From Rostratula benghalensis (Eukaryota > Chordata > Aves > Charadriiformes > Rostratulidae), in contig VXAI01000198.1 in assembly GCA_013399305.1 (NCBI GenBank), positions 985,943-1,049,942 on the forward strand: a stretch of DNA of 64,000 nt, in the 5' to 3' direction. The position numbers were made by a program, and so were the translations under genes. Of the stretch, positions 33,100 to 44,117 are shown in pieces (position 1 is the stretch's first letter; each line of letters begins with the position of its first letter). A model generated the notes under the pieces. It saw only the letters and a program-made list of their open reading frames with translations, made no database searches and had not been told where the DNA came from.

Positions 33100-34570
33100 C
33101 CTCCAGAGCTCTGAATTTATGGTCATGCAAATACTCAGAGAGGCAAGAAACAGGCATGCCAAAGAATGAAAGAGGAAAGCCTTCTTTGTTTCAGCTTCTA
33201 GGTCGTGTTAACTCCAACCCTGCCATGCTGCAATGCCACAAGGGATGCTGCTGTTTCAGCCACATCTTTTCTCCAGCAGTTCCTCAAATACCATCATCTT
33301 GCAGAGACACACTTGGCTTCCACAGGCAGCTGGAGCTGGGGCTCCAAGAAGAGCTCTGCTCTCAGCTAAGCTCCATTTCCTTCTCCACACAGGCTTTGCT
33401 CTGCCATTATTCCCACTGGTTCCACATCCTTGGGGAGCCTCCCTCAGGTCAGCAACTTAACCACTGGGGTCAAAACTCCACAAGCACAAAATAAGGAGTT
33501 TATTCCTCATTGTTGCTTTCCTTTCTGCTATTTTTCTTTTCCTAATGTAGAAGTTCAGTGTGACATAAGAGGAGGATTGAACAGACAATCCTTTGTCCAT
33601 CCTTCCAGCATCCCAGGCTCCACGCTCCAGCAGAGTAACCTGTTCTGGTGCTGTGCCCATCAGAGACACCGGGCTCCATCCCAAGGTCACAGCATACATG
33701 GTGAGCATCCTGAGCTTATGAGCCCTTCTTGCCCAGTTAATTAGCTTGGGCACAGTTACACTGATTCTGGAGCTGTGGCCTCAACAGGACATCAGTGTCT
33801 TTGCACAGCACTGGCCAGTGGCTGTAATTTTTGTCTTAGTGGATTTGCAGGTTTAATGAAAGAAAAGAAAAACAAAAAGCCGTTGTTCAAAGACCTCCAT
33901 TTCACTTTAGGGCACAAACAATATACACACAACCAATGCAGCAATCTGTCACCTGTCAGCTGTCGGCACAAGCTTTGTGGGAAATTAATTTTCAAGTGCA
34001 ATTTCAGTAGCCCATTGATCTAACGCCGTGGAACAGCGGGAATGGATCAAACGGGAAGGGGACCCACACGTTTCCTTACTGTGTGCTTTTCACAGCAAAG
34101 ATGAGGCCCCTACGAAACAAAAACATATCTAAGAAATTTTACCTTCTTCGGCCCTTTCTCCTGTGCCAGGCTGGACGGTCAGTTCATGTAAATGAATGCA
34201 GTGCCACGGACACAGGAGGAATGACTTCACTTTATACCCAAAGGTAATGTGACCCTCTGTTCTGAGGGACAGCCACTTGTACCAGGAGGGTTATGGCAGC
34301 AAGAAGCCACCAGGATTAAGTTACTGAGATTGTCACAACAATGACAGCATGTGTCACCCACAGCCAGAGAGCATTTTTCCCTGCAAGTCCAGAGGACCAT
34401 CCACCACAGGCGGTGACAGCGAAGCCCTGAGCTCAGCCGTGCTCCTTGGGGTACTACAGAACAACAGTGAATACAGCCATTTCCAGCCCTGACCTCTGCC
34501 TAAGCCACACCATAAATTAGACCATCCCTTTGGCCACACGTACGTTAACGCCAGCCCAGTCTGGTCACAA
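33100..34570. other. Unique sequence, mostly featureless
   Basis: The patch 33900-34025 (caatctgtcacctgtcagctgtcggcac, gggaaattaattttcaag) has three closely spaced TGTCA/TGTCR words and may be a small TALE-homeodomain cluster. The rest shows no gene or repeat. Confidence 0.38.
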
Positions 34571-34579
34571 CCACTGTAC

Positions 34580-34750
34580 AGTTCTATTTTTTGAGAGATT
34601 TAATTACTCCTAATTTATATCAAGCAGAGCTGCACTTCCTATGTGCGGTACTTAGCACTGGCACTTTAATGTCATGTTTAATACGCATTTTTAGAGCTCT
34701 GGTCATTAACTACACAATAGATTTGAGCCTGGGATTTACTGTACGGGGCT
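34580..34750. promoter_or_regulatory. Candidate conserved non-coding element
   Basis: Words include gagatttaattactcctaatttatatc, ggcactttaatgtcatg, ttaatacgcatttttagagc and ggtcattaactacacaatag. Repeat-free and distinctly AT-richer than the sequence after 34745. Confidence 0.38.
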
Positions 34751-34754
34751 CCAA

Positions 34755-36595
34755 GGCCTCACGGGGCTGTGGGAAGATGCTGCAGCCGCTGAATCAGTGT
34801 GGCCTCACACCCAGCATCAACTCCATCTGCAGGACAAACAGCCCATCACTCAGCTCCAGCCCCACAGCACACCTCCAGGTGGGACATGGGGTTTATTTTC
34901 AAAGAGAGATGCTCAGCCTCAGAGGCCTGCAAGCTTTCAGCCAGTATAAATCACCATGCTAAGAAACGTAAAGCAAGTTTATGCTTCTTGAGAATGTTTA
35001 TTATTGCAATGGTTCAGAAATTAAATCCTGTATTTGTGAGAAAAATATGGTGGCAGTTGCTCCTGCACGAATAAAGTGACCCACATTCCTACGTTCCTCT
35101 TAATTTTTTAATAAGCTGATTCATTCACTGCATTATATCACATGGACAGATCTTTATCAGAAGCATTAATAAAATATTCACTTGTATTTGTTTACCAAAA
35201 ATGCCTTTTATGAAGATGAAACATTTCAAAAATCTGCTCATTTATGTTTTTTTACTGAGCAATATATTAAAAAACCCCAAAACATAATTTGTGTTGGTGA
35301 AACCTTAGGAATTTTGACAGCAGCAACAACTTGTTTTGCAGAAACTGATTCTGAGAGGAAAAAAGCAACTCTTTAAAATTCCCTAGTATTAAAAAAACAA
35401 AACAAAACAACCACCCCAACCTGCTTCTGTTTGCTCACTGCTGAACACTGTGTCCTTGATGCCACCCGAGACACCTGACCACCACAGAAGCCTAAATCCA
35501 AACGCACACACTACCTGGTGATGGCCAGGTTTCCAGCCCATCATCCTAAACCAGCCATTTAGCACAAATAACTTGAACCTCGAGAATGCAATTCTTTTCT
35601 TTTCAAAGGTCTTGTCTACAGGGGACACTGAGGAACTGGAGACAAATGCCGGGTGCTAACATTCCCACATCAAGGCTCTGGGCTCAGATGAAGCTGCAGC
35701 AAATGACAGAGGTGTTATCCTGAAATGGAGCAACCCCCCGGGGGTTCAATAACCCTGAGCCTCTGTGTGCACCTCCAACAAGGAGTTACTCCTCTGCTGC
35801 CCGTACAGACGGACCCCAAGTGGGTTGTGGGGGTTCTTTATGTCCCACTTCAGTTCACCAGGAGCTGCTCTGGGCACCCAAGATGCCCCCGATGGTGCCT
35901 GTGGGACCCCCTCCTGCCCCGTTCCTTCTGCTGCAGCAGGTTCTGGGGGGGTTCCTCTGTTCCAGTGACACCAGGACCACGAGGAACGGTGGTACAGGTG
36001 GGACCGGAGCGAGGTGCAACAGCTCATTCCCTGGGCTTTCTACAAAGCACAGCTGTTCCATCGTGCTCCTCCCTGAGAGTAGTAAGTAGGACAGGGAAAG
36101 TTCTGCTACAGAAACTGCAATTACTCATGGTGTGTGTTATTCATCTTTTGATTATTTATGAGAACATAATAACAGAACAACTGAGCAAACAAAACCCCCC
36201 TTCCCCTACTCCTTCTCCTCCAAACAAACTGATAGAAGCATTGGCTTTCACAGACTGATAGAGCTGGCTTTTACAAACATACAACCACTACCTAAAAACC
36301 CAGGGAAAAAAAAACAATTCCCACCTTTTCTGATTGACAGATGCCACAGAGATCAATAAGGGCAAAGAAAACAATCTGAAATCACTGTTCAAGTTGCTGT
36401 TACACAATTTTGGCAAACAAAGGGAAGTCTCCACTGTCAGTGGTGAGTGACAGAGCATTGTCCCCCGTTAATCAATACCAGCCACACGTGCCCTGTCCCT
36501 CCAGGGAACCTGCCTACGACTGGAGGGGGCCACAGCTGGGAAGAGACCAGTGAGGAATCAGGCACGGGGGACTCAAGTTCATCTGCAGGCAGGTG
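34755..36595. other. Unique sequence, no gene recognised
   Basis: The part 34965-35385 is AT-rich (agaatgtttattattgcaatgg, attaataaaatattcac) and may contain a further element. 35700-36090 is GC-richer, with overlapping frames on both strands and no domain. Confidence 0.38.
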
Positions 36596-36599
36596 TTGA

Positions 36600-36935
36600 G
36601 TGAATTCCTCTGAAAGGACAAGATTCATTCTTTTGCCGGCCTTGGGATGAATTAGCATGAATTCATAATCCATAAATCCTGGTGGCAGCAGAACAGCATC
36701 CCTCCTGTTGTTATTTATTTTGAGATTTTCACTGGGGCAATAGCTTTACGTTTGACATTTATATAGGTCACAGTGAGCTAATAGCCATCTGCCATCTGGG
36801 GACTTTTATAATGAACATTGCAGAAGACTATGAAACAATCTCTGGCATTTCCGATTTGAACATAAGCTGAAATAGGGTTGATCTTTACAATATGCTCTGC
36901 TGTCTCTCTTCAGGTTTGCATTAGTCATTTGCCTG
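36600..36935. promoter_or_regulatory. Candidate conserved non-coding element
   Basis: The block includes gggatgaattagcatgaattcataatccataaatcc, gttgttatttattttgag, caatagctttacgtttgacatttatataggtcac and cttttataatgaacattgcag, ending at gtttgcattagtcatttgcc. GGATTA/TAATCC (OTX/PITX-like) and TGACATTTAT words occur. The TATATA-like stretch near 36760 has no ORF or CpG patch behind it. Confidence 0.43.
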
Positions 36936-36943
36936 GCCTTGCT

Positions 36944-36957
36944 ACACACACACACAC
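36944..36957. repeat. Short (AC)7 microsatellite
   Basis: Seven AC units precede cgctggcacatatg. It is short and of no further meaning. Confidence 0.8.
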
Positions 36958-36959
36958 GC

Positions 36960-38815
36960 TGGCACATATGGGAAGTGGTGGGCTTCAGCATTTAATACTA
37001 GCAGTTAATCACCACACGCATGGAAAAAACCCAATACCTTACACAGCTATAAAAGGACACCCCTCACCTCAAAATTCTTAACACATTTCAGAAATATTAA
37101 TGACTCCCCAGCTCTCTTCCCCCACAGCGCAGGCACCCAAGACTCAGCTACAGCACTAGCTTCACCAGAGAGGTGTGAAACCACTCCTGCAAGGTCACAT
37201 AGATCCTTCCCACATCCCCATTGCCCTGCTCATCCAAAATACATACCTGGCTGAACAGTCCAGCATGGGAATGTGCAGAGTCCCCAGGAAACCCACCACA
37301 AGAGCAGAGGTACAGCACACAACACCACACCATCTCACCCTCAGATCAGAAGGGCTGCCCCTCCCAACCCCAACTATTTCTCATGCACCCAAGGCAATCA
37401 GCCAAGGGCACTCATGATTGGAGTCAGCTGAGCCCCCTCTGCAGGGAAGGCTGGGGCGGGTGGGTCACGTCCTCCCCTCAACAAGCAGCAGAGACCTGCA
37501 GTGAAAAACCCTTGTGAGGGATTTTTAATGCCATGAAATACCCATAGAGTCACCCCGTCCCCAGGCTGGCCCGCTGCTGACAGCAGGGAGCTGGTCCTAC
37601 CCCACTCTCCTCCCTGGCTGACCACAGTGTCCCTGGCATGACCTGAACTCCCCGAAGGACAGGAGTCACTGCCACCTCCCTCCCACTCACTGGGCCCGTG
37701 CACACGAGATCACATCTGTTTCCTGGGACCTGGGTGCACTGTGCTACTGTCATCAGCTCTTGCAGAGGGGGAATCAGTAGAGGAGAAGATTAAATGACTT
37801 GTGGAATTGTAGAAGTCACCTACAAGAGCCATCAGAAAACCCAGGTGTCCTGAATTTCAGGTCAGCCCTTGAAGTGCATGGCCCCTTCTCCCAGTACCTA
37901 CATGCTGTTTATTTTACGACACAAATGTGTGAAAGGACTGAATGTGCTCAGACAGATGAGAATGTCCCATCTCAATTAGTCACTCTCCAAAAAGCCTCCT
38001 AGCGGGGCAGGCCTCCTTAATGCTGCATGTTCCTCCTGAGTTCCTCAAGCCTCAGCAGGCCTCGGGGTAATAAATTACATTTGTCTCTGCCTTAGCAGCA
38101 GCAGCAGCCTGGCCGAATCCTCCTTTCCATGACTCAACTCATGATGAAATGCCTATTTCCTGGTGCTGAGATCTGTGAAAATTGGTCTTTTCAGCCTCCC
38201 TCCTGAGGGACGTGCCTCAGCGAAGCAGCCGGGGGCATCCTTGATCAGATGTGCTTCTCCCCCTTCCCTTTGCCCCTGACACAGACGCCTGGTCCTGGGG
38301 TGTCACTTATTTGTATTATGTCTTTCAAGGACGACACACAGAGCATGTTTGAAATCCAATCCCCTCTCTCAGGGCCGTGGGGACAAGAAGCTGGGGAGAT
38401 GACTGAACACTGGCCAGGTTTTGACCTGGTCCTACACGGACTCAGGTTACACAAAATGCTGGGCTGGCTCTGATAAGCATAAATCTTTTGGGCTGCAGCT
38501 TTTGCAAAGTTCAGCAGGTGACAGCTTAAATAACTCAATGCTCAGCTGCTGCCTACTAATGCTGACACCCGGGAGGGCATGACAGGCTGGAGGGTGGCCT
38601 GGGAAATCCACCTTCCCCACTCCCACTGCTGCCCATTCCCAGTTGTCCTTTCCCAACAGCAAGCTCTGGCTCTCTCTCCAGGTGCCATGGGCAGCCTCGG
38701 TGAGGCATAACAGCCTGTTGTGAGCTGTGAGACCACTGTGACTGCCCAAAGCCCTGCAGCCCCTCTTCATCAGCTTCAGCATCAGCTGAGCCACCATTTA
38801 CCTCTCACCGCCCCC
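36960..38815. other. Unique sequence, no gene recognised
   Basis: A small TG/CT-balanced patch at 38130-38200 and a CAG run at 38096-38108 (cagcagcagcagcc) are the only local structures. Open frames are short and overlapping. Confidence 0.4.
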
Positions 38816-38821
38816 CGGCTG

Positions 38822-38962
38822 ATGGGGTTCCTCGCACTGCTGTTGCTGCTGCTGCTGCAAACAGGCGTAGCTTTGCCTGTGCCACCAGCTCCCCTGCAGA
38901 CACCCCTGCAGGCTGTGGTCCGCGTGAGGAGTTTCATTACAATGGGAAGCACAAAAAGATAA
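38822..38962 (+). CDS. Small signal-peptide-like ORF on a CTG repeat
   Basis: From the ATG at 38822 the frame encodes 46 residues. It begins MGFLALLLLLLLQTGVALP, a textbook-looking hydrophobic signal core with a plausible cleavage after GVA, then a Pro-rich segment and TAA at 38960. Seven of the Leu codons come from a CTG/TTG run at 38837-38857, so the hydrophobic core could be a microsatellite artefact. A GTGAGG donor at 38924 could end a first coding exon after QAVV-R. The start context has a C at -3 and a G at +4, so it is only fair. The same frame is open upstream to 38720. No homologue is recognised. Confidence 0.15.
   Translation: MGFLALLLLLLLQTGVALPVPPAPLQTPLQAVVRVRSFITMGSTKR
38837..38857. 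repeat. (CTG)7 run with one TTG interruption
   Basis: The triplets are CTG CTG TTG CTG CTG CTG CTG. On the minus strand the run would encode poly-Gln. Confidence 0.9.
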
Positions 38963-38964
38963 AT

Positions 38965-39485
38965 TCCATAACAGCCTTATCTCTGTCTCTGCCATCACTC
39001 ACACTCCCCTCCCCACAAGAGGGGCTGTGCAGTTAAACAGAGCTCCTTCTCCTCAGCACCACTGGCACCAAACAGCCCAGCCCAGCCCGGGGAGTGCTCC
39101 TGCTTTTGTTATTAATGTCCGTGTCATAACCACTTCCATAGGACTTCCATTACAGCCAGGGATCACAGTGCAGAAGGTGCCAGGAGCTCGGCCCAGGCTG
39201 GTTGTCCCCCAGCGGGAAGTAAGATCCAGCCCTTTCTTTGAAGAATTACAAAGAGCAGGAGAGAGAGAGAGTCAAGTTCCACATTACTTCAGTTAAGGAG
39301 GGGATCCCCAAAGGGGGCTGTTGCTGGGAGTACACCTTTGTACCAGCTGCATTAGCTAAATTCACTTTTGCTTTGCTGCTCAGCCTTTTCCCACATCCCT
39401 GCCCTGCTCCATGCCTGTGCCCCGTCCCGCGGGCTCTGAGGACCTGTCCCGTCCCGTCCCCGTGCTCGGCTCCAGCACCAGCTCC
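38965..39485. other. Unique sequence with C-rich patch, no gene recognised
   Basis: From 39400 to 39480 the plus strand is C/T-rich with repeated CCTGTCCC, CCGTCCC and CCCGTCCCG words (a decayed low-complexity tract). No gene is seen. Confidence 0.42.
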
Positions 39486-39489
39486 TGCC

Positions 39490-39800
39490 ACCTGATGTCA
39501 ATCACGGCCAGTTTAATGTGCTAACTTTCCAAATCCACACTGGTGCTTACTTAACAATATGCTGCTTTGATCAGTGTAATACAAGCCAAACTAACAAAAC
39601 CGAGCCCCTTCCCTCCCCTCCCCTCTCCCGCAGCAAACCTCACCAGGCCTCGGGCTTGTAAAACCAAAGCAATTGCAAACTTTAATTTTATTTCCTTTAC
39701 TTTCAGGCCGTTAGCTGCTGGTTCTGATTAGGGACGTTCTGAGCAGAAATAAAGCTATTTTAAATAAAAAACATCTTGAGCTTTAGGGGGAAAAGCACAA
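39490..39800. promoter_or_regulatory. Candidate conserved non-coding element
   Basis: The block reads gatgtcaatcacggccagtttaatgtgctaac, cttaacaatatgctgctttgatcagtgtaatac, accaaagcaattgcaaactttaattttatttcc, ggccgttagctgctggttctgattaggg and aaagctattttaaataaaaaac. A CCTCCCC run at 39610-39630 interrupts it. TGTCAATCA is a good TALE-homeodomain word. Confidence 0.43.
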
Positions 39801-39804
39801 CCTT

Positions 39805-42190
39805 ATCAACAGAAAAAAAAAAAAGTCTTTTCAGCCATTATCACGGACAAGGCTGCATTAAACCAGACACCTTGGGAAGCAACCTTTCTTGTTAGTCACT
39901 TTGCTTTTATGGTTTAAAGATCAGAGGACATCATTTGTGGGTAGAGAAATGGATTCCAGAGGACAAGGGCTCTCAGCATTTTCAGGAAATGTGGTTTCAG
40001 GAGCGCATTTGGAGATAACTTTTTTACCCACCCCTGAGCCCCAGACACCAGAAAGAGATTTCTCATAGACTTCACTTGGGTAAATATGAAGTTTCTCGCT
40101 TCATTTCAACAGAGTGCAACTGAGTATGTACTTCACACCCTGGCAGAGCTGAAGCTGCTGCACTGGGACAGCTCTAAGCCGCCGAGTTCACGGGGGCTGA
40201 TACAGGTTCACTCCTCTGTGCTGCAGAACAAACAGCCTGGTGTTTGCCACAGAGCTGCCCTGTGCTGCAGCTGCCAGAGAGGACATCAAAGATGGCCCAA
40301 GGCAGGATTTACACTGATGTTACTAAAAAAATCATCACACCTTCAGAGCATGGGTCTGGCAAACCTGATCCCGCCAGCACAGCTCCCTGACCAGCACAAC
40401 CAGACCTCCCCAGAACCCTGTCACGCGCTGCCCAGCTGCAGATCCCTGCGGCAAACACGCGGCTTTGTGACACCACACAGGATTTTATGTGGGGTCAGGA
40501 GAAAACTCAGGACCAACCATTTAATCCTACTGGAGTTGGGAATGAAAACTGCCAACCCCAGCATCCTGACTGCACTTTCCCCTTCAAAGCAGGTCCCGCC
40601 TACTCTGGTGACTCTGGGTAGCAGAGCCTTATCTTTATTTTCATCTGCCTGTCATTCTCGATTTTTACCTCTTGGGATACGTGCGCTCTCCTCCTACCCC
40701 CGCAGATCCTCTGACCTCAAGGTCCTTCACCATTCAGTGCCAAAATCATGTCAGAGCTGAGCTGCTGCTCCGCGGGAAGGAGTTATGGGGACCTTTCACG
40801 GGTCAGGGTTCAGATTAAGTTAGAGACCAGGAGATAAAAGGGGAGCAGGCTCTCGCAGAAGGGTTCACGGCCGGCTGCCGTGGCGCAGTACAAGCGGAGT
40901 GACTGAAAGTGTGCTGAAGCCAGCAGAAAGTGGTTTGAAGGCACCAAATTGCCTTACGTGGGTTTATTTTTATTCACTATTTTTACCTTGGCTGAAGACA
41001 GAGAACAAAACGGCTGTACTAGGGCTAAGACTAAATGCTCAATGATGAGACTTTATATATACCTTAGGTGTGGTTTTTAAGACTGAAAAGACTGATTGCA
41101 GTGAAGTTCTAGAAACAGATTTAGGGTGAAGAGAACACTTACCCCAGTCCAGGAATTGATCCCTTTTAAGTGATTAGCTCGGTTCTCATAATAGCTATTA
41201 TTATATTACTATTTGAGTGGGAAGAAGCTTTTCCCCAGAGCAGGGCTCTGCTGTGCTAACAGCTCACTGTGGGAGAAGAAAAGGCTGTTTTCCCAAAGGG
41301 CTGGGAATCCACACGTGGTTCTGAGACTTGCTGCTCACCATGGCCTTAAAAACTGCCTCTGGCACAACCACGGTCCAGGTCTTTTTCTCATTAGAAATTT
41401 TGCTGTATAACATGATTTAATTCAGCAGGTGCAAGACAGATAATGTGGTGTCTTTGAGAAAGGGGTGTTTCCCAGGTGCTTAGGTGTTTGCTGCACGACT
41501 GATGTCAATACAAGAGCTCTGGCAGACATCAGAGGACTCTGAACCCAACCCCCTCCTGTCCCCACCCCGTGCTTCTGTTGTCACTCATATTTTCACCACG
41601 CATTCTGTGATAGGTACGGGCGGCCTGGCAACAGCTTCAGGGAAGCTTTGTGGGATGGAAATACACCACCCCAGTGAGTGTTATTCCTCCTGGACCAGGC
41701 CCTCATTACGCCAAGTGCTGAACAAGCGCTGGGAAACCAGACTGCCCCAGTGCACTGAGCAGAAAGTGCAACAGAGCAGTGCACTTGCATGCACTTCAAA
41801 ACGCTCAGTTATTTCCCCAATACGGGAGTTACTTTTATGGTATCAGCATTTTGTAGCTGAAAAGCTCTGGGTTTCCTTGCAGCCTAGGGAAGGTCAGCGC
41901 TCTCTGAAGTGCCTGTGGGCTCCTCCTTTGGCACGCCAAGCCCCAGAGAGCCAAAGGCAGGTGCTTTCAGCAAAGACCTGGCCCCTTTCCAGCGCTTCCA
42001 GGTGGCCAACCCCAAAAGTGACGGCATCTCCAGACAAATCACTTTGAAATTCTTTCAGTAGGACTGGCAAACCCCCTCTAAACCCGCCTGTGGGTGAGTC
42101 GTGGTGGAGACTGGGGAGTTTGCAGCACCAGCCCTCGCAGTCGGCTCTGAGAGGGGCCGCGTTGCCACGAGGGCCATTGTACCTCTGCTG
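39805..42190. other. Unique sequence, no gene recognised
   Basis: The 224-codon frame at 40086-40760 and the 187-codon frame at 41484-42047 carry no recognisable domain. Their composition (Ser, Leu, Pro, Arg rich) is typical of random open frames. AT-rich words at 40955-41060 and 41160-41215 (cataatagctattattatattactatttg) may be small elements. Confidence 0.38.
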
Positions 42191-42199
42191 GCAGTTGCC

Positions 42200-42688
42200 G
42201 CAGTACTATGACAGCTGCAGCCCCCGATGAGTGAATAACCTAATCGAGCCATTAAAAGAAACAGAAGCCCTCTGCCCTGTTTGATTTCTCTCTATAATGA
42301 TGTAAAGTGCACTTTAATGGAGTCAAAGTGGTCCTGGGCCATTCTTGTTAAGGCCGTTTGATGCAGTGCTATTGAGTCCCGCTGCTGGCGTTCATTACCT
42401 CCCTTCAGCTCCCTCCCCTGCCGCATTGTAGTTCCCACTTCCCAGCACAGTTTCTCTGCTGCTACAGCCCCTTGCCTGCATTTTGTCTACATAAATTAGA
42501 CCTTGTGCAGCATATTGGCCTGTCAGGGGACTAGGAAGAAACTGTATATTGTTTCTGGCATTCCCGGGCCCTTCTGCCCCTGACATCTGCTGTGTTTGTG
42601 ACAGGGAATACATTCCTGACTCATTATCCGGGCAAGCGGAATCCCTCCCTGACAGCACCATTAATCAGAATCAAGCAGTCCGGCAAAT
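42200..42688. promoter_or_regulatory. Strong candidate conserved non-coding element
   Basis: Repeat-free for almost 490 bases. It contains tgaataacctaatcgagccattaaaag, taatgatgtaaagtgcactttaatggagtcaaagtgg (palindromic AAGTGCACTT), ccattcttgttaaggcc, gctggcgttcattacctccc, ctacataaattagacc and caggggactagg. It ends cattcctgactcattatccgggcaagcgg just before a 21-A run. The dense mix of AT cores and well-formed GC words looks like a deeply constrained element more than like drift. Confidence 0.5.
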
Positions 42689-42752
42689 AAAAAAAAAAAA
42701 AAAAAAAAAGAGAGAAGAAGAAGAAAAAGAAAGCAAGCAAAGAAAAGAGACA
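42689..42752. repeat. Poly-A run (21 A) followed by polypurine tract
   Basis: Twenty-one A (42689-42709) are followed by gagagaagaagaagaaaaagaaagcaagcaaagaaaagagacag. An AATAAA-like string (caaataaaa) precedes the run, but no retroposed gene body is recognised on its left. Confidence 0.85.
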
Positions 42753-43195
42753 GTTTCTAACTTTCACTTTCGTGTCATTCCAGTGTCTGGACAAGTAGCA
42801 ATCTATCTTTCTGAGCGACAGCTCTGATGGATGGCATTATTTATGCTTTTGTGTATTAAAAGACAGTTCTGGCACTGGCTTGTCACTCTACCAGAGATTT
42901 GAAAAAAGTTGAAATTTAATTTGAAGGAAAAGAGGGCAAAGATCACAGGATTCTGGCTAGAAGTGTTTCCTGGGAGGGACAGAGATTGCAGTGGGAGGGA
43001 GCAACTGGGAGAGGTGTAGAAATGATGCATAAATAAGTAATTGCCCCTACAGGTACAGAGATTTCTATTTTTCACTGTCTCTCTGTATTAGTATCTTCCA
43101 GGGCTGGAGAGGTCTGTTTGTTGACACAAATAGGTTTGATGTTCCTCGGAGGGATGCATCATTTCAGGGCGAGACAGGCATACGCTTAATTTTCT

Positions 43196-43282
43196 GTACA
43201 TAATTTGTTTGTGTATACAAACATTATTATATATGCACATATGTATGTGACTAAATGTGTGTATATAGCAGGGTGTCTTTAC
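43196..43282. repeat. Alternating purine-pyrimidine AT/TG-rich tract
   Basis: The tract gtacataatttgtttgtgtatacaaac, attatatatgcacatatgtatgtg and gtgtgtatatag alternates purine and pyrimidine and contains short palindromes (TGTATACA, TATATGCACATATG). It may unwind or form cruciforms. Confidence 0.6.
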
Positions 43283-44047
43283 ATGCACAGGTGTATTTAC
43301 ACAAATTAATTTTAAATATAGGCTTTTTGTTCTAGCATACACATCTTCAAGACACAAAACACATATCTAAATATCTACACACACATGAAGACAGTCACAT
43401 GGACACAACCCAAGATGAACAATACATCCATATTTCTAACTTCTTCCTTTTAAAAAGTGTTTACTTACTACACCATTTGTAAGCAAATGTAAGTACAAAG
43501 GACAATATTCTTTAAACCATCTTAATTTGTTTCAAGTTGGGTTTTTTTTTAAATTACATTTCACTTCATCTGGAAAGTGCGGTTTGACCATTACTCCAGT
43601 TTTATGTCCTTTTCTTCCTATTTATCCACACACGGCCCAGCTGAGTGTTGAATGAGAAGATTTAGATGCCCACACGTCTATTTGTACCACTCCTGCGTGT
43701 GGAGAAGGCTGGTAATTGCCTGTGAAGTGCCAGGCTGAGGAGCTGTCTCATCCTGACCCCTTTATAAAGGCAGAATTGCAAGGAGTGTAAAGCTGTACCT
43801 TTGCTTAACTGTCCGGATTTATGTGCTGGCAATTGAAGCCATGGGTATTTACACAGCATATACCACACCGACTACAAATACATGAACAAAGGATGTTTGT
43901 GTGGGGTATCACACGTAGTGGTACAAGAGGAAATAAGGAGCCCACGTTCACTTCAAGAGCTAATAGGTCCATCTTTCTGAAAACTGTTGATTATGTGTAT
44001 TTATGGCAGCAGTGGATTTGGCTCTCAGTGTGTTTCTGTTTCTGCAG

Positions 44048-44117
44048 CCCTGATGACAGGACAAACAATGTAGACTTACCTCATCTGAAGACTGCAGTCA
44101 AAATATTAAAGGACATT
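44048..44117 (+). other. Candidate small internal exon
   Basis: A strong acceptor (ctcagtgtgtttctgtttctgcag) ends at 44047. The following 70 bases are open and read PDDRTNNVDLPHLKTAVKIL then KDI, and a GTAAGA donor sits at 44118-44123. Both splice signals and the hydrophilic, helix-like peptide fit an internal exon. The peptide is not recognised. The 70-base length would shift frame by one base if skipped, so it would be phase-breaking. Confidence 0.2.

Noticed and set aside
36755..36775. TATA-box promoter (catttatataggtc)
   Set aside because: No transcription-start context, CpG patch or ORF downstream; fits the surrounding AT-rich block.
40086..40760. 224-codon plus-strand open frame
   Set aside because: No domain, no good start or splice context, and Ser/Leu/Pro-rich composition typical of chance frames; no conservation evidence available.
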